DNA of 51,258 nucleotides from a virus, in the IMG/VR virus record IMGVR_UViG_3300032299_001400, positions 1 to 51,258 of that record; one strand, written 5' to 3'. The first letter of the stretch is position 1; each line of letters begins with the position of its first letter. Shown here piece after piece: positions 33,087-40,092 of the stretch. The position numbers were made by a program, and so were the translations under genes. The notes under the pieces were generated by a model. That model was not told the DNA's origin and ran no database searches. It worked only from the letters and a program-made list of their open reading frames with translations.

Positions 33087-33215
33087 TTGTGCATGGGCCG
33101 CGCCACCACCTTCGGCGCGTTTGCACAAGGGCTACCCTCCGGTGGGGGGGGTAGCCCACCTCTTTCCGCCGCACGGATCGTGTTCGCCGTGCGGCCTCAA
33201 CTGACAACCGAACAC
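33087..33215 (+). ncRNA. Structured leader RNA with predicted pseudoknot, copy 1
   Basis: P1: TTGTGCA (33087-33093) with TGCACAA (33122-33128), capped by an inner CGCGCC/GGCGCG hairpin. P2 follows with no gap: GGGCTACCC (33129-33137) with GGGTAGCCC (33149-33157). P3: GCCGCACGG (33168-33176) with CCGTGCGGC (33187-33195), 10-base loop. The loop segment GTGTTCG (33180-33186) is perfectly complementary to CGAACAC at 33209-33215, 14 bases before the ATG at 33230. A copy with the same layout and different stem bases is at 42738. Could be a riboswitch-like or protein-responsive translation switch. Confidence 0.65.
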
Positions 33216-33229
33216 AGGAGAAACCAGCT

Positions 33230-33406
33230 ATGCACGCCATGATCAAAGACGGCAACCTCGTCGTCACCATCCCCGTAGGCACGCCGCGCCCCTCGGCCAG
33301 CGGCAAAACCCTCGTCGTCGCCACCAGTGGCGGCAACGTCGTCACCAACGCCCTCGTCAACGGCAAGGCCGTGACCATCGGCCTCAACGCCTACATCAAG
33401 CCCTAA
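33230..33406 (+). CDS. Small conserved-looking phage protein behind leader RNA
   Basis: 58 residues, ATG at 33230 after AGGAG. Sequence is beta-rich: DGNLVVTIPVG, SASGKTLVVATSGG, then GKAVTIGLNAYIKP. I recall similar ~60-residue phage proteins with a SGKTLVVAS core and a final GxNAYI, all of unknown function. Preceded by the pseudoknot leader and followed by a terminator, so it forms its own unit, likely with regulated translation. Confidence 0.7.
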   Translation: MHAMIKDGNLVVTIPVGTPRPSASGKTLVVATSGGNVVTNALVNGKAVTIGLNAYIKP

Positions 33407-33412
33407 CCGGAT

Positions 33413-33455
33413 TGCCGGTGGGGGGACACCACGCCCTCCACCGGCACACTTTTTT
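33413..33455 (+). terminator. Terminator after the 58-residue gene
   Basis: TGCCGGTGG pairs with CCACCGGCA across a 16-base loop, then CACTTTTTT. The T-run belongs to boundary element copy 4. Confidence 0.75.
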
Positions 33456-33462
33456 GCAAAAG
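33449..33462 (+). repeat. Boundary element CTTTTTTGCAAAAG, copy 4
   Basis: Ends three bases before the ATG at 33466, so here the element also occupies the ribosome-landing region. Confidence 0.7.
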
Positions 33463-33465
33463 CTG

Positions 33466-33666
33466 ATGAAAGCAACCCGCGCGATGCTCGAAAGCCTCGT
33501 CGCTATTGCCGATCACGGGCCGCTGGCAAAGCCGCTCACCCTCAAGCACCTGCAAGCCACCTTGGACATCCAAGACTTCTACTCCGGCATTCGCTACCGC
33601 TACTACCCGATCTTCGACCAGAGCACATTGCAATTTTCCGGTTGGTGCATCGCCGACCGCCCTTAA
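33466..33666 (+). CDS. 66-residue early protein
   Basis: ATG 33466 (MKATRAMLESLVAIAD) directly after the boundary element; the frame to 33412 runs through the terminator and is rejected. Helical first half, then a Tyr-rich strand pair (FYSGIRYRYYPIFDQS) and FSGWCIADRP. No family recognised. Confidence 0.55.
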   Translation: MKATRAMLESLVAIADHGPLAKPLTLKHLQATLDIQDFYSGIRYRYYPIFDQSTLQFSGWCIADRP

Positions 33667-33678
33667 CCACAACTCCAA

Positions 33679-34548
33679 ATGAACGACATCCAATCCCGCG
33701 TCCTCATCGTCAAGCCCTCCGTCTCGATGGTCGGCAAGTCAAAGACCGACAAGAAACTCACCGAAGAGGTGAAAGACAACCACGACCTCGGCAAAGAAGC
33801 AGGTCAGTGGGTCACAAAGCTGTGGCCTCCCAGCTTCATTACGCCCTTCACCAAGCTGTGCAGCGAGGCGATCAACGCCGAGAACAGCTTCCACAAACGC
33901 CACACTGTCATCTCGCAATTCGGCTACCTCCTACCGACCTCGCGCTTCGAGGAATACCGCGCCTACTTCGACCGCTTCGAGTCCCGCTTCAACGCTCTGG
34001 CCGACGACTTCGCCCTGCGTTACGACGAAGTGCTCGAAAAAGCACGCATCATCCACAATGGCGAATTCCGCGCGGAAAACTACCCGCTGCCGAGCGAGAT
34101 CCGCAGCAAGTTCAGCTTCACCCTGTTCACCGCGCCGGTTCCCCGCACCACCGACCTCGCCGTGTCCTACCTCGATGATGTTCGCATCGAGCAGATCCGC
34201 GCCGACATCGAGCGCAACGTGAACCGCGCCGCCACCCAAGCCAGCGAGCAGGTGATGACCCGCGTGCTCGATTGCGTCCACCGCATCGCCTCCAAGCTCT
34301 CCGACCCCGACGCCATCTTCCGCGACACCCTCATCGGCAACCTGCGCGACATCCTCGTCATCGCTCCCGAACTCAACATCGCCAACAACCCCCGCATCAC
34401 CGAACTCATCCACAACTGCCAAACCCACCTGATGCGCGACGCCGAAACCCTGCGCCAAAACAAGTTCACCCGCCAAACCACCGCCGCCGCCGCCCGCAAC
34501 ATAGCTGACAGCTTCGGTGCAATGGGTGCCCGCAAACTCGCTGCTTAA
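33679..34548 (+). CDS. DUF3150-like early protein
   Basis: 289 residues, ATG at 33679. Layout matches DUF3150-type phage proteins: LGKEAGQWVTKLWPP near residue 37, KLCSEAINAENSFHKRH, YLLPTSRFEEYRAYFDRF, FNALADDFALRYDEVLEKA, then helical C-terminal half. The family is common in phage early regions, often near AAA+ ATPases; one lies 2 kb downstream. Molecular role unknown. Family call from memory of the pattern. Confidence 0.6.
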   Translation: MNDIQSRVLIVKPSVSMVGKSKTDKKLTEEVKDNHDLGKEAGQWVTKLWPPSFITPFTKLCSEAINAENSFHKRHTVISQFGYLLPTSRFEEYRAYFDRFESRFNALADDFALRYDEVLEKARIIHNGEFRAENYPLPSEIRSKFSFTLFTAPVPRTTDLAVSYLDDVRIEQIRADIERNVNRAATQASEQVMTRVLDCVHRIASKLSDPDAIFRDTLIGNLRDILVIAPELNIANNPRITELIHNCQTHLMRDAETLRQNKFTRQTTAAAARNIADSFGAMGARKLAA

Positions 34549-34694
34549 CCACTTTTTCAGACATCCGGCCATCGCCGGAGGCAAACCCGTGTCGCGCGTA
34601 TATCGGCTGCGGACAGACCCCGAGCAGGGATTCTGATTATGTCCCGCAAAAAGCGCGCTGTCTGAAATCTCCAATCTCCAATCTCAAATCCACT
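34549..34694 (+). other. Intergenic gap with small hairpin and AT-rich string
   Basis: No supported gene. Begins with a degenerate relative of the boundary element (AACCACTTTTTCAG). A TCCGGC-CATC-GCCGGA hairpin follows at 34564-34579. Ends with an AAATCTCCAATCTCCAATC string (34666-34690) shared with two other junctions. Confidence 0.5.
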
Positions 34695-35051
34695 ATGATA
34701 GATCCACCCTATGCCGTCATCGACGACGAGAAATACATTCGGTCCATCATGAAAGCGATGGGCTTCCCTGACAGCATTTTCGACCCGCCAACCAAAGGCA
34801 ACCGGGTCGTCGCGCTGTTCGTCCTGCCCGCCATCGACGGCATCACGCCCAAGCGGTATGCCTGTTTTCTTGGCGAGCACTTCCACACCAACCCCGACGA
34901 CAATGGCTACATCCTCTCCAGCCTCTCCAGCACAGTCTTCACCGCCCAAGAAGCCGCCGAGTTCTATGCCCGTGCCCTCCATGAAACCAACCCGATCAAT
35001 GACGACAAAATGCCCGATGCCCCGCCAGCACACATTGTCAGTCGCAACTGA
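34695..35051 (+). CDS. 118-residue early protein
   Basis: ATG 34695 (MIDPPYAVIDDEKYI). Mixed alpha-beta: MKAMGFPDSIFDPPTKG, VALFVLPAIDGITPKRYACF, and an FTAQEAAEFYARALHE helix. No family recognised. Its 3' end overlaps the next gene by 35 bases in another frame. Confidence 0.55.
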   Translation: MIDPPYAVIDDEKYIRSIMKAMGFPDSIFDPPTKGNRVVALFVLPAIDGITPKRYACFLGEHFHTNPDDNGYILSSLSSTVFTAQEAAEFYARALHETNPINDDKMPDAPPAHIVSRN

Positions 35052-35259
35052 CGGCACGATGCGCTGCCTCTGGAACGAGGACATCCCGCTGGCCGATCTC
35101 GGTCGCCTCTCCATCGAGCGCGCCAGCACCATCGAGTTCGCCCACGAGTCGCAGTGCTGGCAAGTCATCATCAACGACGAAACCGCTTATTCCCATCCCT
35201 CCCGCGATGCCTGCCTCGCGTGGGAGCACCAACATTTCAACGCCCTTCTCGACCAATGA
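35017..35259 (+). CDS. Small conserved phage protein (RAS-x-x-EF type)
   Basis: 80 residues from ATG 35017 (MPRQHTLSVATDGTM). Pattern: TDGTMRCLWNEDIPLADLG, then ERASTIEFAHESQCWQVII, YSHPSRDACLAWEHQHF. This is the layout of a widespread small phage/prophage protein (IRxxYxEDLxLxxLG...RASHVEP...W.V.L...sRxxALxxExxW). Function unknown. ATGA overlap with the next gene. Confidence 0.6.
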   Translation: MPRQHTLSVATDGTMRCLWNEDIPLADLGRLSIERASTIEFAHESQCWQVIINDETAYSHPSRDACLAWEHQHFNALLDQ

Positions 35260-35459
35260 AAATGAAATACATCATCGAAGCACCATCTGGTGCGAGATAC
35301 GGAAACTGCCTTCTCGGAGAAGGCGTTACCGAACAAGAAGCATGGCTTGATGCCTATGGACCCAAACCATGGACTCCATACGTCAGGAAGTGCGCGCGGC
35401 AAGCATGGGCACGCCAAGTCAGCGAAGCCGAACTGACTGATCTCAGGTGGCCCCAATAA
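35256..35459 (+). CDS. 67-residue early protein
   Basis: ATG 35256 (MKMKYIIEAPSGARYG) in an ATGA overlap. Beta start, then a GEGVTEQEAWLDAYG helix, a basic RKCARQAWARQVSEAEL helix and a WPQ end. No family recognised. Confidence 0.55.
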   Translation: MKMKYIIEAPSGARYGNCLLGEGVTEQEAWLDAYGPKPWTPYVRKCARQAWARQVSEAELTDLRWPQ

Positions 35460-35489
35460 ACCCTAAACCATCAACCCTCAACTAATCAT

Positions 35490-35873
35490 ATGTCACACTG
35501 GACAACTGTTAGCTGCGAGTTCCGCGACCAGAAAGCCCTCGAAGCCGCCTGCCGCGAACTCGCCCTTCCCATCCAAGCCAACGCCATTGCGCGTGGCTAC
35601 GGATCGCAAACCCTCAAGGCCGATATGGTCATCAAATGCCCCGGCCCCTACGACATCGCCGTCAAGCGCAACACCGATGGCACGCTCGGCCTCACCACCG
35701 ATTGGTGGAACGGCCACGTCGCCAAAGTTGTCGGCAAGGACTTCGCCAAGCTCAAGCAGCTTTACGCCGTCCACCGCGCCACCGCCGCTTGCCGCGCCAA
35801 AGGCTACTCCGTAGCCCGCGTCACCAAGCAAGACGGCTCCATCAACCTCGCCGTCACCGGATCCTTTAACTAA
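35490..35873 (+). CDS. DUF1257 / Ycf35-like protein
   Basis: 127 residues, ATG at 35490 (MSHWTTVSCEFRDQKAL). The MSHxTT start, a GYGSQTLKADMVIKCPGPYD middle and TTDWWNGHVAKVVGKD are hallmarks of DUF1257 (Ycf35). The family occurs in cyanobacteria, plastids and many phages. It is followed by a DUF2997 protein and, 840 bases later, a Ycf46-type AAA+ ATPase, a grouping known outside phages. Likely a partner or substrate adaptor of that ATPase; biochemical role unknown. Confidence 0.82.
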   Translation: MSHWTTVSCEFRDQKALEAACRELALPIQANAIARGYGSQTLKADMVIKCPGPYDIAVKRNTDGTLGLTTDWWNGHVAKVVGKDFAKLKQLYAVHRATAACRAKGYSVARVTKQDGSINLAVTGSFN

Positions 35874-35875
35874 CC

Positions 35876-36061
35876 ATGAAATCGCTCCTCATCACCATCA
35901 CGCCGACCGGCGAAGTCTCCATCGAAGCCACCGGCTTCAAGGGCAATTCCTGCGAGAAAGCCACCAAGGCCATCGAAGCCGCCTTGGGCACAGTCACCAC
36001 CCGCAAGAAAAAGCCCGAATACCACACCCTCAACACCGGCTCGGCCACCCAATCGGCATGA
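35876..36061 (+). CDS. DUF2997-like small protein
   Basis: 61 residues, ATG at 35876. Fits DUF2997: LLITITPTGEVSIEATGF, then KGNSCEKATKAIEAALG and a basic C-terminus. Usually encoded beside DUF1257, as here (2-base gap). Overlaps the next start by ATGA. Function unknown. Confidence 0.78.
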   Translation: MKSLLITITPTGEVSIEATGFKGNSCEKATKAIEAALGTVTTRKKKPEYHTLNTGSATQSA

Positions 36062-36285
36062 AAACCTTCTGCCTATCCGTCCAGCGCACTCGCACCATCG
36101 TCAATGACGTTTATATCGAGGCCAAGTCGCGCAAAGCCGCAGAGAAGTATTTCCACGACCAACTGAAGACCGGCGATCCCGATTGGTATGACGAGGCATC
36201 GTGGGGCGAAGTGGAATATTACTGCTACGACAAATCACCCATCCTGTCCTATGACTACGAGATTATCGGGATCGAAGAAAGATAA
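36058..36285 (+). CDS. 75-residue early protein
   Basis: ATG 36058 in an ATGA overlap. VQRTRTIVNDVYIEAKSRKA followed by an acidic Trp/Tyr-rich stretch (PDWYDEASWGEVEYYCYDKS) and a YEIIGIEER end. The last codons are nearly repeated at the end of the micro-frame at 36489, evidence of local duplication. No family recognised. Confidence 0.55.
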   Translation: MKTFCLSVQRTRTIVNDVYIEAKSRKAAEKYFHDQLKTGDPDWYDEASWGEVEYYCYDKSPILSYDYEIIGIEER

Positions 36286-36289
36286 ACCA

Positions 36290-36508
36290 ATGAGAAACAT
36301 TATGTTTGATCTGGCTGCAACCATCAACACCGAGAAGGAGTTCGAGGAATTGACTGTCCCCGAGCTTGTCGATGCCGTCCGCAAACGGCTGCACGACATC
36401 CTGCGGGAGAATACGCCCGAGGCATTCGGGTATTGCGACGAATATGATCACTCTGACTACCAACTGAAAACTGCCAACTCACCAACCAATGCAATCCATA
36501 ACCCATAA
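36290..36508 (+). CDS. 72-residue early protein ending in duplicated sequence
   Basis: ATG 36290 (MRNIMFDLAATINTEK). Acidic helical protein (FEELTVPELVDAVRKRLHD). Its last eight residues PTNAIHNP come from the 32-base repeat at 36482 read in another frame, so the natural C-terminus was probably replaced when the repeat formed. Confidence 0.5.
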   Translation: MRNIMFDLAATINTEKEFEELTVPELVDAVRKRLHDILRENTPEAFGYCDEYDHSDYQLKTANSPTNAIHNP

Positions 36509-36513
36509 AATCC
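36482..36513 (+). repeat. 32-base direct repeat, copy 1
   Basis: Identical to 36710-36741, the start of the AAA+ ATPase gene including its first eight codons. This copy opens a dead-end frame (36489-36569) and supplies the end of the gene at 36290. Confidence 0.85.
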
Positions 36514-36569
36514 CCGCCGAACCCGACGATTACCAGATTATCGGGATCGAGGAAGAAGTGAGCGTATGA
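36489..36569 (+). pseudogene. Chimeric micro-frame left by duplication
   Basis: 26 codons: the first eight (MQSITHKI) match the AAA+ ATPase start, the last part (YQIIGIEEE) matches the end of the protein at 36058. Looks like a recombination scar between these two genes. Its stop overlaps the next ATG (ATGA), so it may still be translated and couple that gene. Confidence 0.5.
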
Positions 36570-36736
36570 ACAAAGCATATCAACCCAAGACCGGTCAGAA
36601 ATGTAGCTGCCGCAAGGGGATCGAGCGCGATAACTGCCCTCAATGCGAAGGCACCGGAATGTGCATCGACTTCCGCGCCATCCGCGCCCGCATCAAGATC
36701 AAAGAAAACCCAACCAATGCAATCCATAACCCATAA
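36566..36736 (+). CDS. 56-residue zinc-knuckle-like protein
   Basis: ATG 36566 in an ATGA overlap. Cys pattern CSC..., CPQCEGTGMC resembles one DnaJ-type CxxCxGxG zinc unit. Basic C-terminal helix, then PTNAIHNP again from the repeat. It overlaps the ATPase start by 20 bases. Possible nucleic-acid or ATPase adaptor. Confidence 0.55.
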   Translation: MNKAYQPKTGQKCSCRKGIERDNCPQCEGTGMCIDFRAIRARIKIKENPTNAIHNP

Positions 36737-36741
36737 AATCC
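36710..36741 (+). repeat. 32-base direct repeat, copy 2
   Basis: Spans the end of the zinc-knuckle gene and the first codons of the ATPase. This is the functional copy, since the ATPase frame continues from it. Confidence 0.85.
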
Positions 36742-38234
36742 GCGCCGGTTATCCCGGCATCTACCTCACCTCGTTCGAGGAGCAACGCGCCGAGTCCATG
36801 ATTCGCGGCGTGGCCGACCAACTGGAGTATGCCCTCCATGCTTGGTCTTGCACCGCCGGACGCATCGACGTTCGCACCGGAGCCGCCTTCGGCGAGCAAG
36901 ATCCCACCGAAGTTCTCGCCGCCATCCACGGGCTGCCCGAGAAAACCATCCTCCTCCTGCGCGACTTCCATCTCGTGCTGGCCGAGCCAAACCCGATCAT
37001 CTACCGCATGGTCAAAGACGCTTGCCTCCACGCCAAGACCGCGCAGAAGACCATCATCATCCTCTCGCCCTTCTTCAAGCTGCCCGAGGAATTGTCGAAG
37101 CTGTTCGTGGTCGAAGAATTCCAACTCCCGAAGCGCGAGGAATTGCAGAGCCTTCTCACCACCTTCTGCGAATCGACCGGAAAGCCGATGCCCGAAGGCG
37201 ATGCCCTCGATGCCGTGCTCGATGCCTCCGTGGGCCTCATCACGACCGAGGCCGAGGACGCCTACGCCCTCTCCGTCGTCGAATCCGGCCTATTCTCGCC
37301 AACCATCATCTCCCGCGAGAAAGCCGCCGCCGTGAAGAAGAACGGCCTGCTCGAAATCATAGATAACCCCACTCACATCGACCAAATCGGCGGGCTGGAA
37401 AACCTCAAATCCGACCTCCTCTCCTCCCGCATCGCCTTTACACGCAAAGCGAGCCAACGCGGCATACCATCACCGCGCGGCATCCTCTGCGTTGGCCAAG
37501 GTGGGACCGGCAAATCTCTCACCGCTCACGCTTGCGGCAGCATCTTCGGCATCCCCGGACTCCGCCTGCCAGCCGACAACCTTTTCGGCTCACTCGTCGG
37601 ACAATCCGAGGCCAACTGGCGTTCTGCCTTCTCGGCGGCGCGCGCTATCGCTCCGTGCGTCCTCTGGATCGACGAGGCCGATGGCCTCTTCTCCGGCGCG
37701 CGGTCTTCCGGTTCGACAGATGGCGGCACGACCAACCGCGTCGTGAAAACCATCATGCAAGATATGCAATTCAACAGCGAAGGCATATTTTTCGTCTTCA
37801 CCGCCAACGACATCGACGGATTCCCTGATGCCCTCATCGACCGACTCGACGTTTGGGCCGTGGATCTGCCCACCACGCCGGAACGCGACGCCATCTGGCG
37901 CATCCATATTCCCAAAAAGCGCCGACCCGATCAGCAATCGTTTCACGACCCTGACGCCTTCGACATTGCCGCATTCGCTGAAGCATCCGCAGGCTTTTCC
38001 GGTCGCCAAATCGAGCAGATATGGATCAAGGCTCTTAAAGACGCATACAACGACGGCGGACGCGAACCAAACTCCGCTGACGTTCTCGCCGCCATCGCCG
38101 CCACCACCCCGACCAGCGTGACCATGGCCGAAGCCATCGAAGCCCGCCGCCGCCGACTTTCCGGCAAGGCCAAACCGGCCTCCCACCCCGAAACCGCAAA
38201 ACCCAACAACAACAAACGCAAGATCAACGCATAA
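36717..38234 (+). CDS. Ycf46-type AAA+ ATPase
   Basis: 505 residues, ATG at 36717. Residues ~1-200 match the Ycf46 N-terminal domain (AGYPGIYLTSFEEQRAE, TILLLRDFHLVL, TIIILSPFFKLPEEL). Then a classic AAA+ core: Walker A GQGGTGKS (260-267), Walker B VLWIDEAD (315-322), sensor 1 FVFTAND (359-365), arginine finger in DALIDRLD (371-378) and the lid FSGRQIEQIW. The C-terminus is basic (PNNNKRKINA). Encoded near DUF1257 and DUF2997 genes, as in some bacteria. Likely a remodelling ATPase acting with them during infection; substrate unknown. Confidence 0.88.
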   Translation: MQSITHKIRAGYPGIYLTSFEEQRAESMIRGVADQLEYALHAWSCTAGRIDVRTGAAFGEQDPTEVLAAIHGLPEKTILLLRDFHLVLAEPNPIIYRMVKDACLHAKTAQKTIIILSPFFKLPEELSKLFVVEEFQLPKREELQSLLTTFCESTGKPMPEGDALDAVLDASVGLITTEAEDAYALSVVESGLFSPTIISREKAAAVKKNGLLEIIDNPTHIDQIGGLENLKSDLLSSRIAFTRKASQRGIPSPRGILCVGQGGTGKSLTAHACGSIFGIPGLRLPADNLFGSLVGQSEANWRSAFSAARAIAPCVLWIDEADGLFSGARSSGSTDGGTTNRVVKTIMQDMQFNSEGIFFVFTANDIDGFPDALIDRLDVWAVDLPTTPERDAIWRIHIPKKRRPDQQSFHDPDAFDIAAFAEASAGFSGRQIEQIWIKALKDAYNDGGREPNSADVLAAIAATTPTSVTMAEAIEARRRRLSGKAKPASHPETAKPNNNKRKINA

Positions 38235-38235
38235 T

Positions 38236-38622
38236 ATGGCACTACACTGGAACATCACGAACTGTAAGGACTCCGCATCCCTGCAAACCGACGAGGAATG
38301 GCCCATCACCAACGCCCTCATCTGGCAAACCATGTCTGTAGGCATCCGCGACATCAACGAGAAGACGATCCCCGAGTTCTACGCTCGCCTCTGTGTCTGG
38401 CAGAGCATCGTGGGACCGATGTTTTACGAGGAGGACGAGAACGGCAGGCCGACCGAGCGCGGCGTGACCCTCGATGACCTCCGCAAGCGCATCGGCCTGC
38501 ACACCAATGCCAGCAGCATGACCCGCGCCGAGTGGCGCAAGAATCTCGCCGCCTACTTCGACCGCAAGGCCGACGACTACAAACACCGCGCCGAACAAAC
38601 AGAACAACTCCAAGCCGCCTAA
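38236..38622 (+). CDS. 128-residue early protein
   Basis: ATG 38236, two bases after the ATPase stop. Sequence MALHWNITNCKDSASL, then TNALIWQTMSVGI, a Trp-containing helical middle and a charged C-terminal helix (DRKADDYKHRAEQTEQ). I recall similar unnamed proteins in phage early regions, with the IW.TM..GI core. May work with the ATPase because of tight linkage. Confidence 0.65.
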   Translation: MALHWNITNCKDSASLQTDEEWPITNALIWQTMSVGIRDINEKTIPEFYARLCVWQSIVGPMFYEEDENGRPTERGVTLDDLRKRIGLHTNASSMTRAEWRKNLAAYFDRKADDYKHRAEQTEQLQAA

Positions 38623-38647
38623 CCCAAAACTTCCAGCCTACCCTTGT

Positions 38648-38670
38648 AGCGGCGGTCTATGACCGCCGCT
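38648..38670 (+). repeat. REP-like palindrome
   Basis: AGCGGCGGTC-TAT-GACCGCCGCT, a perfect 10-bp stem with 3-base loop, then TTCCTTTTCC. It resembles extragenic palindromes I associate with Verrucomicrobiota genomes, and could have been picked up from a host. It may act as a weak terminator before the next gene. Confidence 0.6.
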
Positions 38671-38680
38671 TCCTTTTCCT

Positions 38681-39568
38681 ATGAAGATACGAAACCTCAC
38701 AGAGTTCCTCGCCCATGTCGGCGGGGACAATGCCTACCAAGCCGGTCGAGGCCTGTATAAATACACGGACTGCGGCCCGTGGATCACCTACCTCGTTGAA
38801 GAGACGCCGGAACGTGCCGTCACCTTGGCCGTTACAGTTCGGCTCAAGGACGGCAAGCTACACGCCCAGTTCGAGGAGTCGGCGTTCGACTACGAGAACG
38901 AACACGAAGCAGAGGCGTTGAGCCTCCTTGGGTTCAATGCGGACGGGTCGCCCCGCAACGGCGACAAGATCGGACGCACCCTCGCCGCCTATCGCCGGAC
39001 GATCGAGGCATTTATCAAACGCGACGATACCGATCCAGCGACTATCGGAGACATCACCAACCCTTACACGTTGAAGCTGCACCCGGAACTACCGCATGAC
39101 CTCGGCGCGAAGCGCGCTCGCAAGAGCGTCTTCATCACACTGAACCGGATCGAGAAACCCACCTATCGTGAGGTCTGCTACGAGTCCGACGAGGCCAATA
39201 CGCTCACCGAATGCATCGGCATCAAGATGGGCAGCATCGTCGAAGGCAGTGAGGCTTACGTCGATCGCGAGCCGATGATGTTCCCGTTCACGGGTAAGGA
39301 GTTCGACGCATACGTCCAGAGCATCGACGACGAGGCCAGCTTCTATTGGAAGCGCGACAATCTCGACCACTACATGGTGAGGCAGGGCAACAAAGAATAC
39401 TGCGTCACCTCCGGCTGGGGCGAGGAACTCAAGCTGCCCAAGAAACTGCGGGAGACAGTCACCGCATTTCTCCAGAACAACGAACTGGAAGAAGGACAAT
39501 CCATAACCATCCCGTCCACAAAGATCGAGATTGAGAAACTCTCGACCGGTGAATGGGGCTACTACTAA
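38681..39568 (+). CDS. 295-residue early protein, unknown
   Basis: ATG 38681 (MKIRNLTEFLAHVGG). Acidic, alpha-beta. N-terminal Tyr/Gly-rich part (YQAGRGLYKYTDCGPW), AVTVRLKDGKLHAQFEESAF, a TLTECIGIKMGSIVEGSEA strand segment and a C-terminal LPKKLRETVTAFLQNNELEE helix. No catalytic motif or family recognised. Own unit after the REP-like palindrome. Confidence 0.65.
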   Translation: MKIRNLTEFLAHVGGDNAYQAGRGLYKYTDCGPWITYLVEETPERAVTLAVTVRLKDGKLHAQFEESAFDYENEHEAEALSLLGFNADGSPRNGDKIGRTLAAYRRTIEAFIKRDDTDPATIGDITNPYTLKLHPELPHDLGAKRARKSVFITLNRIEKPTYREVCYESDEANTLTECIGIKMGSIVEGSEAYVDREPMMFPFTGKEFDAYVQSIDDEASFYWKRDNLDHYMVRQGNKEYCVTSGWGEELKLPKKLRETVTAFLQNNELEEGQSITIPSTKIEIEKLSTGEWGYY

Positions 39569-39575
39569 CACCTTT

Positions 39576-39821
39576 ATGAAAACCGCAACCAACCCGCACA
39601 ACATGACCAAGGCCGAACTCCGGCAATGGGCCATCAACCTCTGCAACGATTGGAACTGGAACGCAGGCATAATGGAGATTGCCAAGGAACTCCAAGATCA
39701 AGGCATCCACACGGAAAGCCGTGAATTCGAGGTGCTGACCAAGGAATTCAACAAGTTCTTCAAGAAGCCCGAAATGCCCTGCATCGAGGCGGTCAAACAC
39801 ATCCTCGAATACAGCGAATGA
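39576..39821 (+). CDS. 81-residue helical early protein
   Basis: ATG 39576 (MKTATNPHNMTKAELR). Contains a WAINLCNDWNWNAGIMEIAK helix and a LTKEFNKFFKK segment. An internal ATG at 39603 is possible. ATGA overlap with the next gene. No family recognised. Confidence 0.55.
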   Translation: MKTATNPHNMTKAELRQWAINLCNDWNWNAGIMEIAKELQDQGIHTESREFEVLTKEFNKFFKKPEMPCIEAVKHILEYSE

Positions 39822-40066
39822 CTTGCCTCTGCGGTAATCCGCTCGAAGAAGGGCGCGCTGCCCTCGGATTGCCGACTTGCCTGCCCTGCGCGCAATCGCG
39901 CCCTGTGCCGAAGTATCGCGGGGCCATGATCTACGGACACAAGACCGCCGCCTCGATCCAACTCATGCGGCCCGACGAATTCAAGACGTTCAAGAAACTT
40001 TCCAACCGCCGGGGCCAAAGCAGCGTCCTCCGCAACGTCATCGTGGCCAATGGCAGAGCTTTATGA
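39818..40066 (+). CDS. Zinc-ribbon-like early protein
   Basis: 82 residues, ATG 39818 in an ATGA overlap. CLCGNPLEEGRAALGLPTC then CxxC-like PCAQ form a DksA/TraR-like four-Cys pattern at the N-terminus, followed by a basic helical part (FKTFKKLSNRRGQSSVLRNV). Possible RNA polymerase or nucleic-acid binder. Confidence 0.55.
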   Translation: MTCLCGNPLEEGRAALGLPTCLPCAQSRPVPKYRGAMIYGHKTAASIQLMRPDEFKTFKKLSNRRGQSSVLRNVIVANGRAL

Positions 40067-40092
40067 AAACCGAAACCGAACCAACACAATGA
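40063..40092 (+). other. Nine-codon coupling frame
   Basis: MKTETEPTQ. Its ATG overlaps the upstream stop and its TGA overlaps the downstream ATG, so it can carry ribosomes across. Its DNA resembles the first codons of the gene at 39576. Confidence 0.35.

Noticed and set aside
33463-33469. CTGATGA, the hammerhead ribozyme core string
   Set aside because: It contains the start codon of the gene at 33466 and lacks the GAAA core and flanking stems.
34637-34663. Eight-codon frame MSRKKRAV
   Set aside because: No overlap with a neighbour and no ribosome site; likely chance.
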